Shown one piece after another: positions 10,746 to 21,807 of a DNA stretch of 64,000 bases. Position numbers and translations under genes: made by a program. The stretch lies in contig CP154956.1 in the NCBI GenBank assembly GCA_039621445.1, positions 41,564,437 to 41,628,436 on the forward strand. Reading direction: 5' to 3'. A model generated the notes under the pieces. The model made no database searches, was not told where the DNA came from, and was given only the letters and a program-made list of their open reading frames with translations. This stretch comes from Euglena gracilis (Eukaryota > Euglenida > Euglenophyceae > Euglenales). Position 1 is the stretch's first letter, and each line of letters opens with the position of its first letter.

Positions 10746-12420
10746 GATTTTCAGGCAGGGGGTCCCTGGAACTTTCATTTTTATTAATTGGGGCCACCGG
10801 GTGGCTGAATCCCAGTAGGGGGTGACCATCAAAACTTTGGTCTGGGGAAACATTTTCAACCTGGGTAGAAATTGTTGAATTATTGACCAGGGAGGGTTTG
10901 CATAAAGATCCCCCATGTTGTCCAGTGGACATTGTAATGCATTCACTGCTGTGGCCTCCCAGTGGGGCCACATGGCCACAAAATTGGGCAGTTTTTTGTT
11001 TCCCGGGGAGGCAAATAAATACGTTTGCAGATGTATGAATTTTTTGAATTGCTGTCTTAGCCATTGAAAAAGTTCGGGGTCTAAAGAATAATCCCCCCTG
11101 TCCATTTCCCATCTGCTTATGGGGTCTGCTTGGCAGTCTTTTGAAGGTACCCAGTTGACTTGGAGGTTTACTTGGTGCTCCATGCACCACTTGAAAAATG
11201 GTCTCAGCATTTTGTTGAAGGGGTCTTTTCTGCCCCCACCTTCTGTCAGGTAAAAGTAAATTTCCTGGTTGTCCACTGACAAGGAAACGGTTTCCCCAGG
11301 TTTGCTCAAACTTTTCACAGTGCTGATTGCTGCACTGAGCTCCTTTACATTGATGTGCAAAATGGAGTCTTTTCTCCAAAATTCCTGCACAATTTCTCCT
11401 GTGTGGATGTCTAGCCCCCCCCAAGCATGGGTGCTGCTGTCTGAGTGCAACACTCTGGTTGCATTTTGGGGGAAGGGTCTGCCCCCCAGGTGTCCAGCAG
11501 AATTTTTATTTCCCTTAATTGGGCTTTGATTTCCTGGGAAATGGGATGTTTTGAGTCCCAGGGGGCTGTGGACTTTGCCACCAAAAAATTTGCCAGGGTG
11601 TCTGTAAAAGCCCTTAAAAAGGGCAGGGCCATTAGGTTGCATCTTATTTGGCCCAAAATGGCAACCAATTGCCATTTTGACATGTAATCTTTTTCACAAT
11701 TTTTCCCAGCTCCTTTATTATGTTTTTTACTTTCTGGGGGGGCACCTGTAGTTTTCATTCCTGGAAGTTCAGTTGAAAACCCAGATGGGTTACCACTTGG
11801 GTGGGCTGCAGGGTGGACTTTTTCACATTGATTTTGAACCCAGAATCCAGCAAATCTTTGACAACTGTTTTCAGGTGCTTTTGTAAATTGTTTTGGGTGG
11901 GGGCCACCAGCAAAATGTCGTCCAGGTAAATAAACACCTGGATGCCCCTTTTTCTCCACAGTTTTTCGAATGTTTTCATCACTGACATGAAATTTGGGGC
12001 ATTACATTTAGTCCAAAGCAGCCTTTTGAAATTCCCAGGTATGCCCCTCTACCTGATGTTTTAAAAATGGCCTGAGGCCTGGACTTACTGGAATATGAAA
12101 ATAGGCATCCTTTAGGTCTATTTTTGCTGCCCAGTGGCCTTTTTCCAAAACTGGAAAAATGTGTTGGATATGATCCAACTTGAAGGGTTTTGCTTGAATC
12201 TGCTGATTTATTTCTCTGCAGTCGCTGATGATTCTCCACTTGGTTGTTCCCCCCTCTGGTTTTGAAATTAAAAACCATGGGATCAAATGCTGGATTTCTG
12301 AATCCCAAACTCGTTTCACTGACCCAAATTTTTCGTAATCCAGCAGAATTTTTTCTGCCTGGTTCAGGTCCAGGTTGGCCCTGGGTTTTGGGTGGGTGGA
12401 CAACTTTGGGGGATTCACCC
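10725..12420 (-). CDS. Pol of DIRS-like C: RT, RNase H, Dam-like domain
   Basis: RT N-terminal motifs IISDCREINQQIQAKPFKLD and KIDLKDAYFHIPV are in the gag frame up to 12,008. The catalytic YLDD is in VFIYLDDILLVAPT at about 11,925. From 11,675 one frame of 316 residues carries RNase H (Asp in HSDSSTHAWGG, Glu in NVKELSA, Asp in SVDNQEIYF, Asp in CQADPIS) and the C-terminal LFASPGNKKLPNF with YANPPWSII. Two frame breaks separate the RT pieces. Otherwise near full length. Confidence 0.85.
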
Positions 12421-13605
12421 AGGGGGGTTGAATTGCATTTTTTATCAATTGACATGTTGCTGGGGGGGCATTTTTTGTCCACCATTTTAGACTTTTCTGA
12501 AGTCTCTGGTGCAGGGGGGTGTCTCCCCATTTCTCCTCCATGGAATGTATTTTCCCAACTAGATGATTTTCTGGGTGCTGGGTGGGGGGTGTTGGACATT
12601 GCACCCCTGGTTCCCCTGGGGATTGAGCATTCTCTAAATGTGGCTGGGGGGGTGTGCATCCTCTGCTCACAGGCTCTCTGATCCTCCACTTTGTCATTGG
12701 TGTTGTCAAATGACATACCATAGGGGCCCCTTTTTGGGTCTCCCCCTTGTTTTGACTTGCCCCTGCCATGGGCACTGAAGAATGAACTTGAGGGGGGGTT
12801 GCCCCCTTGTCCTCCACAGCCCCTTCTGGGGAATCCTCCTGGGCCTGCCACTGGGATAGTATATTGAAATCCCCCGCTGGGGGACAGCCTTTTAGCTTCC
12901 GGGGTTGTTCGCCTTCTGATATTCGGTGGCCCCAGTGGCCTTGATGTTGGCCCCAGTGGCCTTGATGATAGTTCTGGCCCCACTGGCCTTCTTGATGTTG
13001 GCTCCACTGGCCCTCTTGAAGCTTTGACAGTCCCCATTGACTTCTCTTTGATCTGGGACGCCATGCCCATTGAAAATCTTGGGGGGCCACTGGGGGCCCA
13101 TCCTTTGCCCCTGATGGGGTGTGTGATGAAGAAATGGTTGGGGGGATGTTGTGGACCTGTCCTGCCCCTGCCACTGTGCATCTGTTTGTGTAATTGGCCA
13201 CCCTGGACTTGGTATTGTTGGCCACCCTGGCCTTTGTTCCATCGGCCGCCATGGACATTGCTGTTTTGGCCGCCATGGCAGAGCTTGCTGTTGTGGCCGC
13301 CATGGCGCAGCTTGAACAAGGTACTGGTGTAACTGGTGCCCCAATGGCCCTAGCTCCAAGGCCGTAGTGGTCTGCTGGTTGTTGCTTCTTCCCCTTTCGG
13401 GGTCTTCTGACCACTGTCTGCCACGGTCCGTGGCCATCACTTTGGAGGGTTTGGGTTCTGGAAATTTCTGTGGGGAAATTTCTTTTGGGGAAGGGGCAGC
13501 CACGGTTCGCCACAGTTGACCCGCGCCGTCAGGTTGTCCAGCTGCTGCTGCTGCTCCCCCTTGAAGTTCTCCAGCGCTGTGCTTCTTTGAAGTTGCATCT
13601 TTCAT
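12420..13605 (-). CDS. Gag-like ORF of DIRS-like C
   Basis: ATG at 13,605 (MKDATSKKHSAGELQGG), then a shift near 13,500 into the frame containing SDGHGPWQTVVRRPRKGKKQ and a Trp/Gly repeat tract (EGQWSQHQEGQWGQ, GHWGQHQGHWGHR; about 13,000-12,920). The same frame runs through a proline-rich linker into RT with no stop, so gag and RT may be one polypeptide. No zinc knuckle is seen. Confidence 0.65.
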
Positions 13606-13761
13606 TGAGTTCTTTCGAAAATTTCAATAACTTTTGATTTGAAGTTCTGCACGAGCGTGACTTTCTGGATAATTTGAATGGCTTGATTGTGTTCTTCTTT
13701 TCTCAATTGGTGAGGTATTTGAAGTTCCTTCCTTCTGGTTGTCGAAGGGCAAATTAGGAAT

Positions 13762-13860
13762 CAGCCAACTCCGGCGAAAAAAAGGCACTAATCAGGGACT
13801 CCTAACCCAGCGCAAAGAACAATCCAAACAGCACTGCCGGCGAGCAAGGCATAGCCTCAC
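13762..13860. repeat. Inverted terminal repeat of DIRS-like C (right)
   Basis: Pairs with 9,421-9,516; the outer extension to 13,888 ends in GAGGTGTC, which defines the element end. Confidence 0.85.
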
Positions 13861-14205
13861 AAGGGCAAAGTGCGGAGCCCGAGGTGTCCAAGAGAAATTG
13901 GGTTGATCCTGGCCCCCCCGTCATTTCGCCAGCTAGAGGCACCGCCCCCTCGGCCTGCCTGGGGAAGTTCACAGCACTAGGGTTTGCTTTCTCACCGAAA
14001 TCGACGAAGGAAGGTGAAGGGGCGATGAGTGCACAGCACAAGCCGCTGCTCGCCTATGAGGGCGTGCTACCCGCAGTGTCCTTCGCGCTGTGTTGAGTCG
14101 GTGGTTGAGGGGGGGGGGGCGGTGTCTTGTTACAACAGACACCACCCAAACTCATCATCCCGCCGCCTTTCAGCGGGCTTGCAGCCTTCGGCTGGGAGTT
14201 TAGCC

Positions 14206-15445
14206 TTAGGCTTTTTGTGCTTGGCTCATCGGCGTTCTTCTCTGGGGTCTGCCGGAGGCAGTGGTCTTTCCGCCGTTGGCGGTGCTGGAGCTGGTGGTTT
14301 GCAGGAGGTGGATGCATTTTCGCCGTTGGCGGTGCTTGAGCAGCTGGTTTGGCTGGTGAGACATCCATTCCATTGGAGTTGTGACTGTAGCCTGTGCGGC
14401 TGTTGAGCTGCTATCTGCAGCAGGAACCCGTTGGGTTTCCCGTGGGTATGCGGCAGGTGAGCCGCGAGGGGTCAGCAGTGCTGATACTGCGGACATTGCC
14501 GCTGTCAGACCCTGCAGCACACCACCTAAAACACCTGTAGGTATTGTCGGTGATGCGACAGGTTCTGGTGCCATTGGCACTGCAGGTAAGGAGAGAGGAG
14601 GTACCAGAGGTACCGCTGGCCGTTCGGCTTCAGACGGTAGGGATTCCGCCTCTGAGCTTACGTCTCCTTCAGGAGGAAGGGGTGTTCTGGAGCCCATTGG
14701 GGCTGATGGGACAGCTAGATGCTGAGGTTCATCAGCACATATTTCCTGCAGGCCTTCCATGCAGTCTTTACCGCTCTCTCCATCACTCTCTTCACTTCCA
14801 CCGCTTCTGGTGAAGCGGCAGGGGCTGCTGGCCCTTCCGCTACAGCGGTAGGCACAGTGCCTGTTTGCGCAGTCGCGCTGGTGGGTGCCGCAGTAGCGGG
14901 CTGGGGAGAAGAGGTGGCGACAGAATATTGGCTCTCCTGAAGTCCCATAGGGACAAAAGGTTCTGCTGTAGCCGATAGGCTAGAACCTAGGTAACGCCGA
15001 CCACGCCCGAATACGGGTGGTGGTGCGTCACCAGGGATCGCCTGGGGTGCTGGTATTGCCGGTTGCGGCTGAGATGTGACTGATTTTGCTGGTTGCGGTT
15101 GGGTTGAGGATTCCGACGGCGGAACTTACGCAGCCGATGGCGGCTGTGGGCGGGGTGCCTTTGGCACATGTCGTTTCCGTAATCGGAAAATGTCCCTTGG
15201 CTTCCGTTCATCTTCAACCATCTTGTGGTTGAAGCGCATAAGGGGTAGGGCCATGCCCAAATCGTTGACTCTGCCGCCTTGGAATAACGGCAGGAGTAAC
15301 GCTCTATCGAGCGTATCGCCGAATCAGCGTTTGATATAGTCCTCAATGCTTTCCTTCTCGAATCGGGGCCTGATGGGGACATAGTCCGGAGGAATCTCCC
15401 TATCGGGATTGAGATGAGATCGAGATGAGATTCCTATCGCGGTTT
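14206..15445 (-). pseudogene. ORF4 remnant of gypsy-2 family
   Basis: Two blocks match ORF4 of the large element at 55-59 kb. The block FEKESIEDYIKR then FGDTLDRALLLP, DLGMALPLM (about 15,360-15,230) corresponds to IDLEEHLRRQFGGTLDREVF, LDLGMPILA. The block PTGVLGGVLQGLTAAMSAVS then ALLTPRG (about 14,590-14,510) corresponds to SLGGRVLGAVVTGITAVAAA then LTPRG. Frame breaks occur between blocks. The conservation shows ORF4 is a family trait. Confidence 0.65.
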
Positions 15446-16914
15446 GAATGCCGGTGACATCCGGGATCCAACCAGCTACTTCCGCATAGCACCTTAGCCA
15501 ATACGGCTTCAATGTTACCAACATCCTGTTGAAACTTTTTGTGCAAATCAGTCATGGTGGCCTTGAGTCCGCTAATATCCGGTGTGGGTGCACGGGCGGT
15601 TCTGCAATTCCGCGATTGCGGTTCAGATTTCCATTGTGCCATTTTGCTACTATTGTTGCAAATTCTCAATCCTACCCGCGATATTCATGATCTGGGTGTG
15701 AAATCTCGCAACTTCAGCGGGAATTTCACCACGATGGCACGATTTCTCCTCAGATCGAGAAAGTCTCTCCTCCAATTGTTGCACATGCGTGCGGGGGGGG
15801 CAAAACTTTCATTTGCTTGGGCAGAAAAGTGGGCAAAATTTGCGGAATCACCGCTCAACTGGAAAATGTGCTGTTGCACTTCCTGAAATGCAATTGCAAG
15901 TGTGGAGAATTGCTCCAATGTGATACATTGTCCCCAGTCGGGATTTTTGATGGCGGGTTCATGCAAATTTTGTTGCAATTGTGGAAAAATTGCCGTAATT
16001 GGCTCCAATTGATGGGATAATGCTTGCAAACTATGTTGCATGTTTGGAAAAAATCACATCATTGCGGGATTGTGTTTCACACATGGCTTCACTCACTTTT
16101 TGGAAATGTTGTGGCAAATGTGCCTGCAAATGTGTCTCCAAACCTTAACACAGAGTTGCTAGGTCCACATTGGTGGCTTGAAAATTGGTTTGGCAATATT
16201 CACCAGCATCACTCACATAACACCAGAGGTAATCCAGCTTGTTTTCTACAACCTTTTGGTTGTTTTCATCAAAATCCAAACCTTGTTAAGCGTCATAGCG
16301 CAATCCGCTACACAAGTGTGCACATTGGAAATTTGCCGCATAAGCGGGTGTTCCACTGGGAGATTTGTAACTATGCGCTGAATCATGGTAATGGGATGAG
16401 GGGAAATTTTTTCCAACTCTTACACATCACTGATCATGGACTGTGCGGGACTTGCATAAGCGGGAACCGTCAAACACATCTCCGGGTGTCATGGCAACGC
16501 AGGAAATGAACCCGTATCGGGTGGTGCGGGCAACTTTCCTATCGGACTTGTGGGGGGAAGCATAGGTGGGGGCTGGAAGAAACATGGTGTTTCGAACCCA
16601 CCCTCTACAAAAAGTTGCCGTGGCATGTTCGCCTCAGAGTAAAATGTGCTTATCGGCACCAGTGCGAGATCTCGCTGGGGGGAATAGGTGTTAGCCGATC
16701 GGGTTTCCAACAAAAGGGGTTGTGCCTGTTGGGAATTGGGTTGCTCTTTAGAGCTTGACACCGACATGTGTGGGGGTGCCCATCGGGCAGGGGGAGGATT
16801 ACTCGACACAGACACCGATAGGTGTGACACACGCGGGGAAGGAGGATTACCTGTGAAATGAGTCAATGCTTGATTGCCCCTATGGGGTTGAGAATGCTCA
16901 ATAGAGATGGTCAA
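15445..16914 (-). pseudogene. Gag remnant of gypsy-2 family
   Basis: Aligns with the coiled-coil N-terminal Gag of element 2: proline-rich ETPCFFQPPP block near 16,590, LEQFSTLAIAFQEVQQHIFQ near 15,880, and PDISGLKATMTDL and VTGIQTAIG near 15,570-15,440. Several frame breaks. The gag reading ends where ORF4-like sequence starts at about 15,440, the deletion junction. Confidence 0.7.
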
Positions 16915-17083
16915 TGATGCCGCAGGTTCAAGTCAACGTAATTAACCAATCAATGCTGCATAGTCAATTGGCGTTGCGCTCTGCGTTTTTGCAGGAAATA
17001 CACAAAAACCAAGTGTAGATTGAGGTGTAAAATGCAGAAACAAGTGCAAAAAGAGGGGATAGTATAAAAAGTAAGCAGAGACC

Positions 17084-17700
17084 CGAACTCTGATGTTTGA
17101 AGCAGCGTATACTGCGAACCGTCAGAGGACGTGTCCGTGTGTACGGTTTTGGCCGGAAACGGCTTGTAGTGCCCTTGGTCGCCTATAGGCGGGGAACCAC
17201 ACGACCGTTTGCGGTCAAAAGGATCGAAAACCTAAACTGCTGTGCACTCGTCGTCCCCCAGTGTACGTCCAACCTTTCGCTTTCGCCCTTTGGTGCACAA
17301 AAAAGGTAAAAGTTGGAGTAACAGAAAAAATAATAATATAGAAGTTGAATGCCCTTTTTCCCCAATTAAAAGGTAGAGCACAAAGCAGGCAAGGGCCACA
17401 ACAAAGAAATTCCAAGTGACTTGGTTGTCCTTTCCGGACTCCAGAAGAACAAATCAAAATTGAAAATCAAGTGAAATAAAGAAATACAATAAATTGACTA
17501 CCACCTGTGGAGAAGAGAACCAGAATAAGGTTTGCTCTATAGAGCCAGGTATTCCTAATTCCGGCCATTGGCCATCTTTAGGAATACCACCTAGCATAGT
17601 ACTGCGTATGGGGCTCAGAGCTATATCTGGCCGTAGGCTTATACCTACATACACAGTACCATGGCCTTACGGCTGCCTGGTACACCCCCCCTTCCCTCGT
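17084..17700. other. Hairpin-rich non-coding stretch
   Basis: No gene recognised. Short perfect inverted repeats crowd the stretch: 17,102-17,115; 17,135-17,146; 17,152-17,163 (GCCG-GAAA-CGGC); 17,180-17,191; 17,203-17,216 (GACCG-TTTG-CGGTC); 17,534-17,545; 17,548-17,588 (11-bp stem enclosing a second hairpin); and a long-range stem between about 17,633 and 17,674. It may be the leader or LTR remnant of the adjacent deleted gypsy copy, or a structured RNA. Confidence 0.45.
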
Positions 17701-18489
17701 CGGTTTCGGTGGGGGGACGCTGGGCTGTTTACACCACAAGCCCCTGCTTGCCTGGATGCAGCAGCTCCACCCTTGAGCACCTCTACCCAATTCACACGAT
17801 TGTGCAACGTTAGGCAGCAATGGTCCATGGTCTGCTGTGTTTTCCAGCGCCCCTGCCCCTGGATCAATTTTTTGTGGACCCCTTGGCTCATAAAATGGGT
17901 TTTCCATTGCCGCCCGTAAAGAATTGGCTTGAAAAACGTTTGTGTCCATCCCCCTTTTCCATATGGAGGAGCACCGTTTTTGAAATCCTTTCTGAACCCA
18001 AACAAAGGCCTGGGTCTTTTTGGTAACGAAATAAAAGCAAATTTGGGAACTCGTTGTGCCAAAAAAAAAGTATTTGACCAGATTTTTACACACACGGTTT
18101 GTGACGGTAAAAGTCTCCAAAATGTTTTTGCACCTGCAACGAACAAAATGCTGATAATTGAAAACGAACAGTCCCCGCATCATTGCCGTCAAACGAACTT
18201 GCAGAATGAACAGTGAAACATCAGGCACACCTGGGGATTCATCTTCAGCATGGGGAAAATCCAAATCCGAAAGAGGTTGGTTCTCAAAAATAACTGGGCA
18301 TTTGCTCTTTTTTTGTGGCCTGCTGCAATCTTCTTTTTCACCTGCCTCAGCAACACCACCCCCCTGGGGGTTGGATAATGCCTGGAGGGCATCTTCAATA
18401 CAGGAAATTTTGGTGGACAGGGGGATGTCATGTTGTTTTTCTAGCTGTCTGATTCCTTTCCGGATCTGGGTCAGGGTGAGAAAATTCAT
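17578..18489 (-). pseudogene. Unrecognised ORF downstream of decayed pol D
   Basis: An open frame of about 300 codons. Its first third (MNFLTLTQIRKGIRQLEKQH, then GVAEAGEKEDCSRPQKKSK) looks like soluble protein; the rest is compositionally odd. It lies where a DIRS recombinase or LTR-element tail might be, but no HxxR/Y or DDE motif is visible. No function assigned. Confidence 0.3.
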
Positions 18490-18669
18490 CCTAGAAAAAT
18501 GGTGAAAAGGGTTTCCCAGTGTAGTGTTGACAATTTTTGCCCATCTGGGTTTCTGAAAATTACCTTCCCTTTGATTTTCAGTGGATTTGGACCGGCAGTG
18601 GGACCAATTTCCTCCAACAATGGTGGGCTGGCGGCATTGGTAGACAGACCACGCCCTGGCCTGTTCCTG

Positions 18670-20230
18670 TTCAAATTTTTACAGTGCCCTGCTGAATAAG
18701 TCTCAGGGGGTTGACCCAACTGAAACACCTCCCCCAGTTCAGGTCCCCTGTCCCTGGACCAGTTGGGTCCCATGCACCGCACAGTGACTGGGGGTCCACC
18801 CTCCAGGAATTCTGTTTCTGGCACTTGTGATTCTGATGGTTGGCAAAAAGGTCCACCTGTGGCAAGCACCTGAAATGTGTTTCAGCACCTGCGTAAAAAT
18901 TAGGTTGTCCAAAGCGTAATTTTTTTGGACCTGGGTGCCTGGACAGCCAATCTGCCCGTTTGGTGGCTGTCCTGCAATGTGGTTGACAGTCGTGAAGGTA
19001 ATCCTGGAGTTTAATGTTTGCAGCTCGGCATTTACTGTCTGGTTCAGCCTGTGAACCTTGGAACCTTTTTTCAACACCACATTGTGCTTGAGTCATCTGT
19101 CTGTATGGTCAGTTCGCAGTTGTTCGCCAGGTGTGGATCAGGAAATTGAACCCGTTTGCTGGGTACAGGATGCTGTGTCGCCTGGAGGGCCTGCTGCAGC
19201 AGGTCCTTCACTTCGGGTGTTTTTTCCCTGACCAGGTTTCAAAATTTGAGTTTGATCAAAAACCAAGTTGGTGAAATTTGGCTGTGATCCCCTTGGCAGC
19301 TTGTTTCTTCAGTTGAGCTGACAGAACCTGCAAAACAAGGTTGTTGTGACAGGCATCCAGCAGATTCCCCGCAGAACCTCAAACCAATGTTGCTGTGACA
19401 GGCATCCAGCAGATTCCCCGCCAAGCTTGCCAGTGCTTCAGTTGGTGTTTGACCTGAGTCAATGTCAATTGGTTCTTGTGTTTCAGGGGCCTGATCTTGT
19501 TGGTTGTCAGGTCCATCTGGTGTCCCATATATGTCAGTGTCTGTGCTGGGTCGTGCGTTGTCATTTCCACATTCAGCCTGATTCCGCACCTTGTCAGTTG
19601 TTCGACGAGGGCAGCTCCCCTCAACTTGGTGGCTCCTCCAACTTTGTGGCTTCTGTTGTCTCCCCCAGCAGAAGAATGTCGCCCACATACCACACGCGCG
19701 GTATGATTTTATGGTTCTGCCAGGATCTCAGGGGTTTTGTCAGTTTCTGTGACCACCAGGGAACTCCGAGCCCATCCAAATGGAAGGGCTTGGAACTGAA
19801 ATGCTTTTTCCCCGATTCTGAACTGAACCTACATCTGAATGTGAGGATGTACCTGCAAGCGGTGGAAAAATTATTTGATGTCCAGGGTGATCACCCAGTG
19901 CAAATATTTTTGCTGCAGAGTCTGCAGCAGGGCTTTCTCAGGTGTATGTCTTGTGTTGTGGAACTTTGTGGCACTGGTTCAGGTTCCTGAGGTCTGTGCA
20001 ACCTTATTTCTCCGGCACATTTTTTCTCTCTGGTCAACGTTGGTGTCCACTGGCAGGTTTTTTCCCAGTCCTTGTTTGTGAGTGGCCTTATGGAACCTGT
20101 TTTCAAGTACTCTGTAACGGTTTCCTGTGTGGCTGGTGTGAATCCCGAAGTTTTTGGGTTTTTCTGCAGCGTTGGGATGTTGAACATTGATGCTTTCACC
20201 CCTGTTTGGATTGCTTGCAGCATTTTGTCT
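18670..20230 (-). pseudogene. Decayed reverse transcriptase-RNase H pol (element D)
   Basis: Fragments in several frames show an RT of a family different from A-C. At about 20,170-20,090 is PKTSGFTPATQETVTEYLKT then GSIRPL. At about 19,900 is HWVITLDIK, FFHRLQVHP. At about 19,790 is FQFQALPFGWARSS. The metal-binding box is WYVGDILLLGE at 19,697-19,665, with Gly in place of the first Asp of YVDD. The end of RNase H (RADWLSRHPGPKK, about 18,950) and a VDLFANHQNHKCQ block (about 18,860), typical of DIRS-type and related pols, follow. Clearly dead; family between DIRS/PAT and other pols not resolved. Confidence 0.65.
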
Positions 20231-20369
20231 GCCCCCAGTGTGACTCGGTGTTCCAGTGTTTTCCCGTGGACCCATCCATGTGCATTGTGGGGTGCATGTG
20301 CTATTTTGTTCCAGCAGGATTATGATTTCGTTCATTTTTTTGTAACGGTGACCCACTGTTCAGAATGTT

Positions 20370-21011
20370 TTCTGGCAGACCCTGGTGCAGGTGCAGGTCC
20401 ATCCGCACCAGGGCCCCATCATTCCTGGTTTCCCTTGCCTTTCCTCCCTTTCCCCTTTTTCTTTTACTTTCTCATAACGAAAGTTGGATCTGCTTCTGGG
20501 TCTGTTCTGTTGCAATCTGCTGTTGTTTCTTTCCCTGCCCCTGTGCTGATATTGTTGTGTTCGTTGTTTCAACCGTTGTTCTTCCTCCTTTGTTAAAAAC
20601 TCGGGGGTTGTTAAGTCAGGTCTGTGGTCCAGACTGGAGGATTGGCTGTTCCCTGCCAGTAAATTTCTCCTGGTTTCTTACAAGTCTTGCCACAGACTTC
20701 TTATCGATGCTGAGGTGGCATTTAAATGCTCCAAATCATGTGTTTCCACAGTGTGCATCAACAGATTCAGAGCATTTTCAGCTTTTTTCTGGGATTGAAA
20801 AGGTTCTGATCCAACCCGTTCCTTCTGGTTTGGGGCCTGGGGTCCTCCAACATACAGTCTCAGATGAAGTTTTTTTCAAAAGATCAAGGGGTGGAGGGGG
20901 AGCCAGCCTTTGGCTAAAGGCCAGGGCATCGGAGTGGGTGGGGTTACCGTGTGTGGGGGCTAAGACAGCAGTCCAAGCAGCAGTGGGTGTTACCTCCCCG
21001 TCATCTCCCAT
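20370..21011 (-). pseudogene. Possible gag region of element D
   Basis: Upstream of the decayed RT on the same strand. A basic, Arg-rich stretch (RGRERNNSRLQQNRPRSRSN, about 20,540-20,480) and an acidic/proline stretch (about 21,011-20,780) are open but unlinked. Assigned only by position and composition. Confidence 0.35.
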
Positions 21012-21112
21012 TGAAACAGTTTCTTCAAATTCATTGTCCTTGGGGGCCTGGGGGCATTGGGGGGCTGGTTGCTGCCCCAGGGTTGATTTTACCCCACTTC
21101 CACTTTCAAATT

Positions 21113-21807
21113 CTCAAATTATCGTCTCATTCTGTGAAGATCTTGAACAATTTGCCCCATTTTGAGATGATTTTCAACTCCCATGCAAAAAACCTGCGTG
21201 GAAAAAAAATTGCTGAAATAAGGTGTGTTCAGGGGCTTAAGGAACGTAACTGTGAGTTCGGCTGCCTGCCAAAACTCCTTTACTGCCTGCAAAGACGGAA
21301 ACAGAAAAACGAGTTTTTGGTATGTCTGAAGTCTGGGGACGTAGCTGAGAAACTCTCCTGCTCTCTGAACTTGATCTTAATCTTGTATTCAAGTTGTCCC
21401 TGACTTCTTGGTTGAGTACCGCGGATTCTTGCGCGCGAAGGCCAGTGCGGGCAACACGCCCTCACAGAAAAGAGAGGCTTGTGCTGTTCACAGCCCGACG
21501 TCCCCGCCTGTGGCTGTACTTTCGTGCACAAGAATCCGCGGTATTCAACCGCCGAAAATTGAGACGTCAGAAACAACTTGAAAACAAGATCAAGAGGGAG
21601 AGGTTCGCAGCTACGCCCCCTGACTTCATACATAATCTACTTTTTTAGCTTTCGCCTTTGCACAGAAAAGGCGTTTTTGAAGGTAGCAGGGCCCAGCAGA
21701 TACATACCTTAAACCCCATAACACAACTTATTTCAGCCAAAAATTTTCCCGCGGGCTTTCTGCACGGCTGTTGAAAGTTGTGCAAAGAATGAGACAGCGA
21801 ATTTGAG
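21113..21807. repeat. ~0.7 kb imperfect palindrome
   Basis: The left arm (21,113 to about 21,455) and the reverse complement of the right arm (about 21,498-21,807) align along their length with substitutions and small gaps; the best block is 21,412-21,429 against 21,529-21,546 (TACCGCGGATTCTTG). The loop is about 40 bp. No ORF of note inside. Could be two inverted element termini or a fold-back element. Confidence 0.7.

Larger units (their letters stand above)
9356..13888 (-). mobile_element. DIRS-like tyrosine-recombinase retrotransposon C
   Basis: Complete minus-strand copy of about 4.5 kb: ITRs at 9,421-9,516 and 13,762-13,860, ICR at 9,644-9,750, and all three coding blocks. It belongs to the same subfamily as A (shared ITR and gag), while B, F and G form a sister subfamily with a different gag repeat. 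Ends were placed from the ICR junction. Several single-base frame breaks, mostly at homopolymers. Confidence 0.88.
13889..17083 (-). mobile_element. Internally deleted relative of Ty3/gypsy element 2
   Basis: Minus-strand remnant holding a gag portion (16,914-15,445) joined directly to a portion of the accessory ORF4 (15,445-14,206). Protease, RT, RNase H, integrase and ORF3 are missing. Matches to element 2 by eye: GGFETPCFFQPPPMLPPTSP versus GGLETPCFFQPPPVLPPASP; FSAQANESFAPP versus FQSQANENFAPH; and the ORF4 match given below. Outer ends are approximate and no LTR pair was identified. Confidence 0.7.
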
